A stretch of 64,000 nt of DNA, from contig NZ_JAGHZZ010000004.1 in assembly GCF_017745095.1 (NCBI RefSeq), forward strand, positions 186,001 through 250,000, read 5' to 3'. Of the stretch, positions 18,045-26,904 are shown piece by piece. The number at the start of each line of letters is the position of its first letter. The first letter of the stretch is position 1. The stretch comes from Sporocytophaga sp. Its GTDB lineage: Bacteria > Bacteroidota > Bacteroidia > Cytophagales > Cytophagaceae. The notes below the pieces were generated by a model. The model had not been told where the DNA came from. It made no database searches and saw only the letters and a program-made list of their open reading frames with translations. Position numbers and translations under genes: made by a program.

Positions 18045-20105
18045 ATGCATTTCAGAGTTGTTCTTTTTAGTATATTGTTTGCCACCCTTGCTTTATCAGG
18101 AGCAAAGGGCCAGAATGTATTTTTTTCTGCTAACGATGATAACTCTGCTTTTTTGTGTGAAGATGGAAGGATATTCATAACTGGCGAAAACAACGTTGGT
18201 CAGCTTGGAATAGGCTCCTTAATTCCTTCCAATGTGCCTATAATGATTTCTGGTATAAATGGTGGACTGCCTCCCAGATGTAAACAAGTTTCTTTAGAAG
18301 GAGTAACAACTTTTATGGCCCTTACCAATTCAGGAGACACTGTATTATCCTGGGGGCCCAATGACCATGGGCAGGTGGGTGATGGAACAACGAACAAAAG
18401 ACTTACTCCATATATTGTAAAAGGCGTTAATGGTGCAGGACATTTAAGCAATATAAAACAGATCTCGACAGGAAATACAACAGGGTATGCATTAACCAAT
18501 GATGGAAAGGTACTTAGTTGGGGAGGCAATGCCAGCGGAGAAACAGGTACAGGTAATTTTACTGATCCTGTATATTACCCTTCCTATGTGTTAAAAGCAC
18601 CTGGAGATACTTTGAAGAATGTAAAAGCGATTAGCGGTGGCGGTACATTTTGCATAGCTTTATTGTGTGATGGGAGCGTGTGGGGATGGGGGAAAAACCA
18701 CGTCGGACAACTTGGTCAGAATAATAAAACCAATTCTGCATATGCTATACCTGTTAAAGATAAATCGGGAAAGACGGTTCTTAATAATATTATAAAAATA
18801 GAAGCTGCGGATAATTATTCATATGCGTTATCTAATAATGATACTCTGTGGGTTTGGGGACCTAATTGGGATGGTAGGCTTGGCACAGGCAATAAAACAG
18901 ATCGTTTACTACCTGACTATGTAAGGAGTATTGACGGTACCAAGCATTTGTCTGGTGTAATTACTATTGCAGGCGGACAGGGTGTGACTCTTGCTTTAAT
19001 GTCAGATAAGACAGTCTGCTCATGGGGACTTAATGATTATGGCCAGCTAGGTAGAAATGATACTATTGATTCTTCACTTCCTGTAAAGGTTAAAGATCCT
19101 TCAGGTTCTGGAGATCTGAAGGATATTAATTATGTGTCAGTCGGGGATATTCATTGCATAGTGAGAAGTGATAAGAATGAAATTTACGTTTGGGGAGGAA
19201 ATCCTCTCGGTCAACTGGGGCTCAATGACCACGTGGATAGATGGCTTCCTGTCTTGCTAAACCTGCCATGTGAACCAGATAGAGATGTTTTTCCAGGCAA
19301 TGGAAAAATGGAAAATACTCCTTCTGCATGTGTTGAATCTAATAAAGGCAAAGTTTATATCACTAAATACCATTCTGCAATTGAACGATGGGAACAATCA
19401 ACAGATAATTTTGAGACTTTTACGCCTATTGTAAATACTAGTTTTTCTAACGAATATACAAATCTTAAGAAAAAGACTTATTACAGAGTTTTATTAAATG
19501 ATTGTGGTAGAAATTTCTATTCTCCTGTAACAGTAATAGATATAGATTCACTGACCAAAAGTGGTATAGTTGAATCGTCAGCGAATGTGCGTGCAAATTT
19601 GAATAAAGATACACTTCATTTAAAAAATTATAAAGGAACCATTTTGTTCTGGGAATATTCAAAAGATAATTTTACTACAGACTGGCAAATTATAAAGTCA
19701 TCGGAGTCATCTTGTATCTATAATAACTTGTTAAAAACGACTTATTACAGAGCTTATGTTAAGAGAGGCAGTTGTCCTGCCAGGTATTCTGAAGCTGCGG
19801 AGATAAGGATTGTTGAGGCATCCGAAGTTAAGGTTTATAACGGATTTACTCCTAATGGCGATAATATCAACGATGAATGGATAATAGATTTTATTGATTT
19901 ATATCCTGATAACAAAGTTGAAATATATAACCGCTGGGGACAATTGGTTTACAGAAATACTTCATATAATAATGAATCTAAAGTGTGGAGAGGAGAAAGT
20001 AATATTGCGGGTAAAGAAGCTTTAGCAGATGATACTTATTTTTATGTGATTAATTTGGGGGAAGGGAATCCGGTAATGAAGGGATATGTAGTTATTAACA
20101 GATAG
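18045..20105 (+). CDS. RCC1-repeat protein with T9SS type B (CHU_C) sorting domain
   Basis: 686 residues with a signal peptide (about 1-22, ending GAKG). Seven RCC1-type repeats span about 40-405, each with a W-G-N-hydrophobic-GQLG core (for example WGPNDHGQVG, WGKNHVGQLG, WGLNDYGQLG), enough for a complete seven-bladed propeller. Two or three Ig-like beta domains follow (about 420-595), then the gliding-motility-associated C-terminal domain (about 598-686: YNGFTPNGDNINDEW, VEIYNRWGQLVYR, DDTYFYVIN), a type B T9SS signal. It is a surface-exposed propeller. The PorP/SprF-like gene begins 54 bases downstream, the usual pairing for type B substrates. Confidence 0.88.
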   Translation: MHFRVVLFSILFATLALSGAKGQNVFFSANDDNSAFLCEDGRIFITGENNVGQLGIGSLIPSNVPIMISGINGGLPPRCKQVSLEGVTTFMALTNSGDTVLSWGPNDHGQVGDGTTNKRLTPYIVKGVNGAGHLSNIKQISTGNTTGYALTNDGKVLSWGGNASGETGTGNFTDPVYYPSYVLKAPGDTLKNVKAISGGGTFCIALLCDGSVWGWGKNHVGQLGQNNKTNSAYAIPVKDKSGKTVLNNIIKIEAADNYSYALSNNDTLWVWGPNWDGRLGTGNKTDRLLPDYVRSIDGTKHLSGVITIAGGQGVTLALMSDKTVCSWGLNDYGQLGRNDTIDSSLPVKVKDPSGSGDLKDINYVSVGDIHCIVRSDKNEIYVWGGNPLGQLGLNDHVDRWLPVLLNLPCEPDRDVFPGNGKMENTPSACVESNKGKVYITKYHSAIERWEQSTDNFETFTPIVNTSFSNEYTNLKKKTYYRVLLNDCGRNFYSPVTVIDIDSLTKSGIVESSANVRANLNKDTLHLKNYKGTILFWEYSKDNFTTDWQIIKSSESSCIYNNLLKTTYYRAYVKRGSCPARYSEAAEIRIVEASEVKVYNGFTPNGDNINDEWIIDFIDLYPDNKVEIYNRWGQLVYRNTSYNNESKVWRGESNIAGKEALADDTYFYVINLGEGNPVMKGYVVINR

Positions 20106-20159
20106 ACTAAATTGAATTGTAATTTATATTTGTGCCTATCCATCAGAAGGAAGAATTAC

Positions 20160-21056
20160 ATGGTTTTAATCATGATGTTTCTTCTCAAGACTGGCATTGT
20201 ATATGCTCAAAATGAACCGATGTATAGCCAGTATATTTTTAATACATTGGTTATTAATCCTGCTTACGCCGGCAGTCAGGGTGATCTGAATGCTACAGCA
20301 GTATATAGAAAGCAATGGATGGATATTGACGGAGCTCCTTCTACTCAAACATTTTCAATCCATAGTCCTATTAAGAAAAAAAAGATTGCGCTTGGTTTAT
20401 TGGCGGTACATGATAAAATAGGTGTTACGGGAAAGACAGGTTTGTATGGTGTCTATGCATATAGGATAAGCTTCAATAATAATTCAAAGTTGTCCCTTGG
20501 ATTAGAAGGAGGATTTGTACAGATGGTCTCGAGGTTCAGCAGGATTCAGACCAAGCAGGCCAATGATCCTGATATGAGTATAGATAAATCTATATATGCA
20601 GCTCCTGGTGTAGGTGCAGGAGTTTATTGGTACTCCCCTAAATATTATCTTGGTGCTTCTATTCCGGATCTTCTGGAGGTCAGAATTAATGAGGCTGGTG
20701 AAGCTGTAAAATACAGACACATATTTGTTCATGGAGGATATGTTTTTAAATTATCTTATCAGGTTAAATATCTTCCGGGGTTTCTTGTAAAAAATGTGAA
20801 GGGAAGTAAAGCTCAGGTAGATATAAATAATATCTTTATTTTGAATGATGTGTTATGGCTAGGTTTAGGCTATAGAGTAGGGACTTCTTTAAATTTTATA
20901 GTTCAGGCTCAGCTTACCAATCAGCTTCAGGCTGGCTATTCTTATGATGCTCCATTCTCTCGCTTTAGTTCAATCGCTGGGGCTAGTCATGAATTTAAAC
21001 TGAGTTATAGATTTGTCTTTTTTAAGGATAATGCATATATGCCAAGATATTTTTAA
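20160..21056 (+). CDS. PorP/SprF-family T9SS outer-membrane protein
   Basis: 298 residues from ATG 20160 (preceded by AGAAGGAAGA as a ribosome binding site; the in-frame TTG at 20112 is unlikely). The signal peptide ends at about IVYAQ (residue 17). The mature start NEPMYSQYIFNTLVINPAYAGS is the hallmark of the family, followed by an outer-membrane beta-barrel ending in aromatic-rich strands. SprF/PorP proteins are needed for export or surface attachment of type B CTD substrates in Flavobacterium johnsoniae and Porphyromonas gingivalis. It lies directly after the RCC1/CHU_C protein and is probably its dedicated partner. Confidence 0.9.
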   Translation: MVLIMMFLLKTGIVYAQNEPMYSQYIFNTLVINPAYAGSQGDLNATAVYRKQWMDIDGAPSTQTFSIHSPIKKKKIALGLLAVHDKIGVTGKTGLYGVYAYRISFNNNSKLSLGLEGGFVQMVSRFSRIQTKQANDPDMSIDKSIYAAPGVGAGVYWYSPKYYLGASIPDLLEVRINEAGEAVKYRHIFVHGGYVFKLSYQVKYLPGFLVKNVKGSKAQVDINNIFILNDVLWLGLGYRVGTSLNFIVQAQLTNQLQAGYSYDAPFSRFSSIAGASHEFKLSYRFVFFKDNAYMPRYF

Positions 21057-21060
21057 TGAG

Positions 21061-23103
21061 ATGAAGAGGTTGCTGGTTATATTGTTTTTAATATTAAAAG
21101 TCGGTGAAACTTTTGGTCAGACTGTTTTTACTGACGTTAATAGCCTTAAAAAACGTGCGGATTATTATTATAAGCAGTTGGCTTATGCAAAGGCCGCTGA
21201 CTTATATGCAGAGGCTTTAAAGAAAAAGAAAAACATCAAGGATTGTGATCTTAACAGAAAAGCCGCAATACTGTTTAAGAAGATGTCCAGATATGAAGAG
21301 GCGAAAAGGTGCTTTGAAAATATTCAGATATCAGGGCATGCTCTAGGTTCTCAAGACAGCATAGATTATTTCAATACGTTACGGGCAATCAATGATTCAA
21401 AGGCTGATACGATTTTTACAAAGGTTCATTCTAGGATTGTATTAAATAATCTATTCAGAGATAGTCTGTACTATAACATTTTTAATTTGCCTTTTAATAC
21501 TTCTGGCTCTGAGTACTGTCCCGTTCAGTTGCATAAAGGAATGTTTTATGTTGCTGAGGAAGAGGATACTTCAATAGTTCGGAAATACAATGCATTAAAC
21601 AACGGTGGTTTTGCTCATATTTATTATTCTCAAAAAGGTGATACTGGATGGAGTAAATCAGTTAAAGTAGATTTCGATAAGGAAAATGTACTTCATATAG
21701 GACCTGTTGCATTTTATGATAGTCTTAAAGCAATAGTGAACCTTTGTGTAAAAGGAGATCGAGAGCCTTACAGATTGGAGCTCTATTCTGCTGAGTTTGA
21801 TGAATCGTTAATTAGATGGAAATATCTTTCTCCTATCCCCATCAATAATGCTGAATATTCAATTGGTCATCCCGCAATAAGTATGGATGGAAAACAATTG
21901 TTTTTTGTTTCAGATAAGCAAGGTGGTTATGGCGGTACTGATATTTATAGGAGTGTATTGAAGAACAGTGGTTGGTCTGAACCAACGAATCTTGGACCTA
22001 AGATCAATACTAAAGGGGATGAGAAATATCCGTTTTTAACTGATGATAATATTTTGTTTTTCTCTTCAGATGGTAAGTATGGAATGGGAGGTCTTGATAT
22101 TTATTATGTCGATCTTTTATTCAAGGATACCACTGTTGTAAATATGGGATTCCCTGTGAATTCTAATCTTGATGACTTCGGATTCAGTTATAGCAAAAAG
22201 GCTAAGACTGGATACTTTTCTTCTAACAGAAAAAGCAATGGAGGTGACGATGATCTTTACATGTATACTGAAAATAAAGTGTTTTTTGAGCTTAGTGTTT
22301 TTGATGATTTTGACGAAAAGGAATTGGTTGATTATACAGCAAGCCTTGTTGACGCAGAGTTAAATATACCTATCAGATGTATACCTGGTTCTTCTCCGAA
22401 TTCAATTAAAGCAAATCTCCGTCCTGGTCATGCATATAGATTGATTATCTATAAGGATGATTATAAGAATGATACTTTGAATATTTCAACTCATGGAAAT
22501 GCAGCATATACTAATAAAATTTCCCCGAAAATTTATTTAAAGAGAAAGCATATATATAATGCAAGTCTTCAGTTTAAAGGTGAGTTTTCCAAAGAGAATT
22601 TCAGCGGAGCTTTAATCCTAATAAATAACATGACTGAAAATACCCTGGATACTCTTGATAATAATACAGCTACAGCGACTATAAAATTGGATGGGGATTG
22701 TGAATATATTATTACTTCAAGAAATGGTGATAAGCTTAGATATATTTATGTAGAAAAGAAATCTTTCAGGTTATCTGATTTGGTACCATACTATAATTTA
22801 TATCTTGGAGCAGCCACTCCTTCTATATTATATGTGAGGATAAAAGAGTGTGTGCCAGCAAAAGATGTGGAAGCTTCTAATATTCCTGAGGTCACGGTTT
22901 GGGATTGGGTAAACAGAAATCAGTTTAATATAACTCCAGGTCCAGAAGGTGATTTTCAGATCGTTGTAATGGATGATAGATTATACGATCTTCTGATTAA
23001 TGGTAAGGAAGTTAGGCTTGATGCAAGTGAGATTGTTCATGATAAATATTGTATTAAATATCTTCATGATTCTAGTCGTCAGTTATTAAGATTTAAAAAA
23101 TAA
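21061..23103 (+). CDS. TPR and PD40-repeat protein (PorE-like without OmpA domain)
   Basis: 680 residues from ATG 21061, four bases after the PorP-like stop; the longer frame from 21013 overlaps that gene. Signal peptide ends about TFGQ (20). TPR-like helices occupy about 25-115. A PD40-type propeller spans about 150-430 with blades such as GHPAISMDGKQLFFVSD, EKYPFLTDDNILFFSSD and GFSYSKKAKTGYFSSN. Two beta domains of carboxypeptidase-regulatory type follow. PorE-type T9SS proteins combine TPR, PD40, CRD and a peptidoglycan-binding OmpA domain; here no OmpA_C motif is visible, so it would not bind peptidoglycan in the usual way. Last gene of the sigma-led operon. Confidence 0.78.
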   Translation: MKRLLVILFLILKVGETFGQTVFTDVNSLKKRADYYYKQLAYAKAADLYAEALKKKKNIKDCDLNRKAAILFKKMSRYEEAKRCFENIQISGHALGSQDSIDYFNTLRAINDSKADTIFTKVHSRIVLNNLFRDSLYYNIFNLPFNTSGSEYCPVQLHKGMFYVAEEEDTSIVRKYNALNNGGFAHIYYSQKGDTGWSKSVKVDFDKENVLHIGPVAFYDSLKAIVNLCVKGDREPYRLELYSAEFDESLIRWKYLSPIPINNAEYSIGHPAISMDGKQLFFVSDKQGGYGGTDIYRSVLKNSGWSEPTNLGPKINTKGDEKYPFLTDDNILFFSSDGKYGMGGLDIYYVDLLFKDTTVVNMGFPVNSNLDDFGFSYSKKAKTGYFSSNRKSNGGDDDLYMYTENKVFFELSVFDDFDEKELVDYTASLVDAELNIPIRCIPGSSPNSIKANLRPGHAYRLIIYKDDYKNDTLNISTHGNAAYTNKISPKIYLKRKHIYNASLQFKGEFSKENFSGALILINNMTENTLDTLDNNTATATIKLDGDCEYIITSRNGDKLRYIYVEKKSFRLSDLVPYYNLYLGAATPSILYVRIKECVPAKDVEASNIPEVTVWDWVNRNQFNITPGPEGDFQIVVMDDRLYDLLINGKEVRLDASEIVHDKYCIKYLHDSSRQLLRFKK

Positions 23104-23175
23104 ACTTTTAATTGTGTGTCTCTATATTTTCTTTTACGATCCGGTTAAGTAAAAAATTGTAAATCAGTATTAAAG

Positions 23176-23219
23176 ATACAATAAAAAAGCTATCCTTATG
23201 GATAGCTTTTTTATTGTAT
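23176..23219. terminator. Strong bidirectional-looking terminator
   Basis: Perfect 20-base stem (23176-23195 with 23200-23219) around a TTAT loop; the stem contains A6 and T6 tracts flanking GCTATCC/GGATAGC. It closes the sigma-PorP operon. Confidence 0.9.
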
Positions 23220-23222
23220 AAA

Positions 23223-23267
23223 TTTTTTTAAATGATAATTGTTCACCTTCCGATTTGTCGAATTGTA
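23223..23267 (+). promoter_or_regulatory. Shared promoter-like element of PL11 gene 1
   Basis: T7-AAAT (23223-23233), TGTTCACCTT (23240-23249), 15 bases, GTATAC (GTA 23265-23267). It ends 129 bases before the start codon and is nearly identical to the copy before PL11 gene 2. Confidence 0.55.
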
Positions 23268-23290
23268 TACTACTCAAGAAACTGAAAAAG

Positions 23291-23335
23291 GTAAACAGTA
23301 TATATTTTTCCTAGGCTATTGTTTATACTGTTGAC
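23291..23335 (+). promoter_or_regulatory. Conserved inverted repeat in the PL11 gene 1 leader
   Basis: GTAAACAGTATATA at 23291 and TTTATACTGTTGAC ending at 23335 are inverted (12 of 14 matches; the core AACAGTATA/TATACTGTT is perfect) around a loop holding CCTAGG. It lies between the putative promoter and the start codon, so it could be an operator or an RNA hairpin. Confidence 0.45.
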
Positions 23336-23377
23336 TTCTAAAAAAGGTTTTGTTTGGTATTAATTAAACTTTATTTT

Positions 23378-26300
23378 ATGAAAAGAACTCAACTTTCAAA
23401 AATCATTTTTCTACTGTGGCTGTCAATATTGCCCTTTTATTCCAAGGGGCAATATGCAATGGAGAAACTCAATAGGGGAGTTGTTTCTGTTCGTTCGGGT
23501 AGCAATAACTTTGTTAGCTGGCGTTGGCTGGGGACAGAAGATAATATAACATTCAACCTGTATCGAAATGGTACTAAGGTAAACACCGCTCCATTAACAG
23601 TTACGAATTATACAGATAAAGGTGCTCCTGCAAATGCTCAATACAATGTAAAACCTGTTGTCGGTGGTGTAGAACAAGCTGCATCAGAAACAGTAGCTAC
23701 GTGGGGGCAGAATTACTTATCTGTGCCGATCCAGGCACCATCGGGCACCTATAGCGCTAATGACTGTAGTATTGGAGATGTGGATGGTGACGGTGTTTAT
23801 GAAATTCTTTTAAAATGGGATCCGGCTAATGCAAAAGATAACTCGCAAGCTGGCGTAACTGATAATGTATTTATAGACTGCTACCGATTGAATGGTACAA
23901 GACTATGGAGAATTAATCTGGGAAGAAACATCAGAGCAGGGGCTCATTATACACAATTAGCATTTTATGATTTTGATGGTGACGGGAAAGCTGAATTTAT
24001 GTGTAAAACTGCTGACGCCACAATTGACGGAACGGGTAAGGTAATTGGAAATGCCAATGCAGATTATAGAAATGCCGACGGATATATATTAACAGGTCCT
24101 GAATTTATAACAGTATTTAATGGTCTTACAGGAGCTGCAATGGCAACATCAAATTATATTCCTGCAAGAGGTACTGTGTCAAGTTGGGGAGATAGTTACG
24201 GAAACCGTGTCGACCGTTTTAGGTCAGGTGTTGCATATTTAGATGGGAAAAGGCCATCTGCCATATTTGGCAGAGGTTATTATACAAGACTTGTACTAGC
24301 TGCCTGGGACTGGCGTGATGGGAAACTTACAAACAGATGGACATTTGATGGTAATTCTAATAGTGGTTACAATGGTCAAGGGGATCATAGTTTAAGCGTT
24401 GCTGATGTCGATAATGATGGAAAACAGGAAATTATTTCTGGTGCAGCTATCATTGATGATGATGGTAAGCCTTACTATACTACAGGCTATGGTCATGGAG
24501 ATGCTTTGCATGTCTCAGATTTCGATCCTTCTGTACCTGGCATTGAAGTGGTAAACATTCAGGAGAGATTTGATAAGCAAGGAATTTATATGTACAGTGC
24601 TACTGGTAAAAAGGTTCTTTGGGCAATACCATCAGTGGCTGCAGGAAGTGATGGAGAAGGTCCGGGTAGAGGTGTATGTGCTGATATTTCAGCTTCTTCT
24701 CCTGGTGCGGAGTCCTGGGCTGCAGGTGCCGGCATTACTGGTGTTTTTAATACGAAAGGTGAAAGAACGGGATTGGCAACTCCTTCATCTTGCAACTTTC
24801 TTGCTTGGTGGGATGGAGATTTGTTAAGAGAGTTGCTTGATAAAACGTCAATTAGCAAATATCAAGGAAATACTCTTCTTAGTGCGACGGGCTGTGCGTC
24901 AAATAATGGAACTAAATCAACCCCATGTATAAGTGGTGATATTATAGGAGATTGGCGTGAAGAGGTGATTTTCAGAACTTCTGATAACACTGCTTTACGA
25001 ATTTATACAACCAATATTCCTTCCACGTATAAATTTAGAACTCTTGTGCATGATGCTCAATACAGGGTAGCTTTGGCATCTCAAAATAGTGCTTATAATC
25101 AGCCGCCGCATGTAAGCTTCTTTTTGGGTGATAAAATGGAGGAACCTGTTAAACCTGTTATTACTATTGTTGGATCCCTTGATCCTCCAAATCAAATTCC
25201 AACTGTCTCGTTGACAGCTCCTTTAAATAATGCAAGTTATCTTGCACCAGCTTCCATCAGTATTGCTGCTACTGCCAATGATGCTGACGGAACTATATCC
25301 TCTGTAGCTTTCTATCACGGCGCTACTTTAATTGGTACAGATGCTACAGCTCCTTATTCCTTTAACTGGACAAATGTAGCAGCTGGTACTTATTCGATAA
25401 CTGCAGTTGCTACAGATAATGCTGGAGCAACTGCCACTTCAGGTCCTGTAACTGTGATTGTGGATTCTACCCCGTCATTTAAAGTTCAAGGAGAAGCAGC
25501 ATGTTCTGTAGATGGTGTATTAAATGAAAATACAAATACAGGTTTTTATGGCACTGGTTATGCAAATGTCAATAATGCTATAGGAAGCAAAGCTACTTGG
25601 GCAGTGTCTGCAAGTGCAGCTGGTAATGTAAGCCTGACAATCCGTTTTGCAAATGGAACAACGGTAAACAGAACCATGTCTGTAGCAGTAAATGGCGTTA
25701 CTCAAGTTGCTTCACAGAACTTTGCCGGTACAGGAACATGGACAACCTGGAATACAGCAGTCGTGCAGATTTCTGTTTCCCAGGGAAATAATATAATAAC
25801 ATTAGCATCTCTAACAGCTGATGGCGGACCGAATATAGATGAATTAGTGTTAGCCTCAGAAAATATATCGGAGGGACAATGTATTACTACTCCTGCTAAT
25901 CTACTTCCATCTATAAATATTACACATCCTGTAGACGGCGGAGAATATACAGCTCCTGCAAATATAAATCTTAGTGCTACTGCAATAGATAGTGATGGTT
26001 CTGTAAGTAAAGTAGAATTCTATAATGGTTCAGAGCTGCTAAGTTCAATTCCCACTGCTCCTTATGAATTTTCCTGGACGAACGTTGCTGCTGGTACTTA
26101 TATTATAACAGCTAAAGCAACCGACAATCAAGGGGCAGTGACTACAAGTTCGCCAAAGACGATCATAGTAAATCCTGTTATTACTTCCATAGACTACACG
26201 AATAGTAACGGTGTTCTTATCGGACCGAATCCTTCAGAGAATAATTTCATTCTTACCGCGGCCGAGAGTGTAGAGTCTTTAATAGTTATTAATTCCAACG

Positions 26301-26443
26301 GAACTGTTGTTTTTAGTTCTGGAAGGGTAGAAGATGGAGCTCAGCTTAGATTTGGAGCAGGGTTGGAATCTGGTCTCTATATTGCATCTGTTGTTCATTC
26401 TTCAGGGAAAGTTGAAGTTATAAAATTGCAAAAAGTGAAATAA
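23378..26443 (+). CDS. Secreted PL11 rhamnogalacturonan lyase, copy 1
   Basis: 1021 residues from ATG 23378 (a longer in-frame start at 23354 adds eight residues before the signal peptide MKRTQLSK). The PL11 domain (about 25-605) begins QYAMEKLNRGVVSV and carries repeated acidic Ca-binding loops such as DVDGDGVYEILLKWDP, DFDGDGKAEFMCKTAD and VADVDNDGKQEI, typical of YesW/YesX-type rhamnogalacturonan I lyases. After it come a bacterial Ig-like domain (about 610-700), a CBM35/6-like domain (about 705-835), a second Ig-like domain (about 850-935) and a type A T9SS sorting domain. It cleaves the rhamnose-galacturonate backbone of pectin outside the cell. Tandem paralogue downstream. Confidence 0.92.
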   Translation: MKRTQLSKIIFLLWLSILPFYSKGQYAMEKLNRGVVSVRSGSNNFVSWRWLGTEDNITFNLYRNGTKVNTAPLTVTNYTDKGAPANAQYNVKPVVGGVEQAASETVATWGQNYLSVPIQAPSGTYSANDCSIGDVDGDGVYEILLKWDPANAKDNSQAGVTDNVFIDCYRLNGTRLWRINLGRNIRAGAHYTQLAFYDFDGDGKAEFMCKTADATIDGTGKVIGNANADYRNADGYILTGPEFITVFNGLTGAAMATSNYIPARGTVSSWGDSYGNRVDRFRSGVAYLDGKRPSAIFGRGYYTRLVLAAWDWRDGKLTNRWTFDGNSNSGYNGQGDHSLSVADVDNDGKQEIISGAAIIDDDGKPYYTTGYGHGDALHVSDFDPSVPGIEVVNIQERFDKQGIYMYSATGKKVLWAIPSVAAGSDGEGPGRGVCADISASSPGAESWAAGAGITGVFNTKGERTGLATPSSCNFLAWWDGDLLRELLDKTSISKYQGNTLLSATGCASNNGTKSTPCISGDIIGDWREEVIFRTSDNTALRIYTTNIPSTYKFRTLVHDAQYRVALASQNSAYNQPPHVSFFLGDKMEEPVKPVITIVGSLDPPNQIPTVSLTAPLNNASYLAPASISIAATANDADGTISSVAFYHGATLIGTDATAPYSFNWTNVAAGTYSITAVATDNAGATATSGPVTVIVDSTPSFKVQGEAACSVDGVLNENTNTGFYGTGYANVNNAIGSKATWAVSASAAGNVSLTIRFANGTTVNRTMSVAVNGVTQVASQNFAGTGTWTTWNTAVVQISVSQGNNIITLASLTADGGPNIDELVLASENISEGQCITTPANLLPSINITHPVDGGEYTAPANINLSATAIDSDGSVSKVEFYNGSELLSSIPTAPYEFSWTNVAAGTYIITAKATDNQGAVTTSSPKTIIVNPVITSIDYTNSNGVLIGPNPSENNFILTAAESVESLIVINSNGTVVFSSGRVEDGAQLRFGAGLESGLYIASVVHSSGKVEVIKLQKVK

Positions 26444-26493
26444 TGAATAGTGAAGAATATGTTTTGTTAATACCTTCTCTCACATTATAAATA

Positions 26494-26527
26494 AAAGAGG
26501 TTGTCTTAAAAGGGCAGCCTCTTTTTA
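26494..26527 (+). terminator. Terminator between the PL11 genes
   Basis: AAAGAGG...CCTCTTT stem extended by TTGTC/GGCAG with G-T pairs, followed by TTTATTTG. The rest of this 460-base gap holds AT-rich sequence and then the promoter and leader elements of copy 2. Confidence 0.75.
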
Positions 26528-26749
26528 TTTGTACATTGTAAAATCATTCTATGATGTTTATTAATAATGACAATTGTTACCGATAATATTATTGCTAGTC
26601 TGATTTATTTTTAATAGGCCATGAAATGCATCCCATGTGACTATATCTAGCTACTTCTTCCTTGTGATAAGAAACACTGCTTAAGCATATATATATCATT
26701 CATTAAGTCATTTTAAAATTATGCTATCAATATTGATAGCTGAATAAAA

Positions 26750-26793
26750 TTTTTTAAATAAAAAATGTTCACCTTCCAATTTGGCGAATTGTA
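26750..26793 (+). promoter_or_regulatory. Shared promoter-like element of PL11 gene 2
   Basis: T6-AAAT (26750-26759), TGTTCACCTT (26766-26775), 15 bases, GTATAC (GTA 26791-26793). It ends 130 bases before the start codon. The whole region to the ATG is conserved with that of copy 1. Confidence 0.55.
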
Positions 26794-26816
26794 TACTACA
26801 CTAGAAACTGAAAAAA

Positions 26817-26862
26817 GTAAACAGTATATATTTTTTCCTAGGCTATTATTTATGCTGTTGAC
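26817..26862 (+). promoter_or_regulatory. Conserved inverted repeat in the PL11 gene 2 leader
   Basis: GTAAACAGTATATA and TTTATGCTGTTGAC, inverted with 11 of 14 matches, around the same CCTAGG-containing loop as in copy 1. Confidence 0.4.
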
Positions 26863-26904
26863 TTTTAGAAAAGGTTTTGTTTGGTATTAATTAAACTTAG
26901 CATC

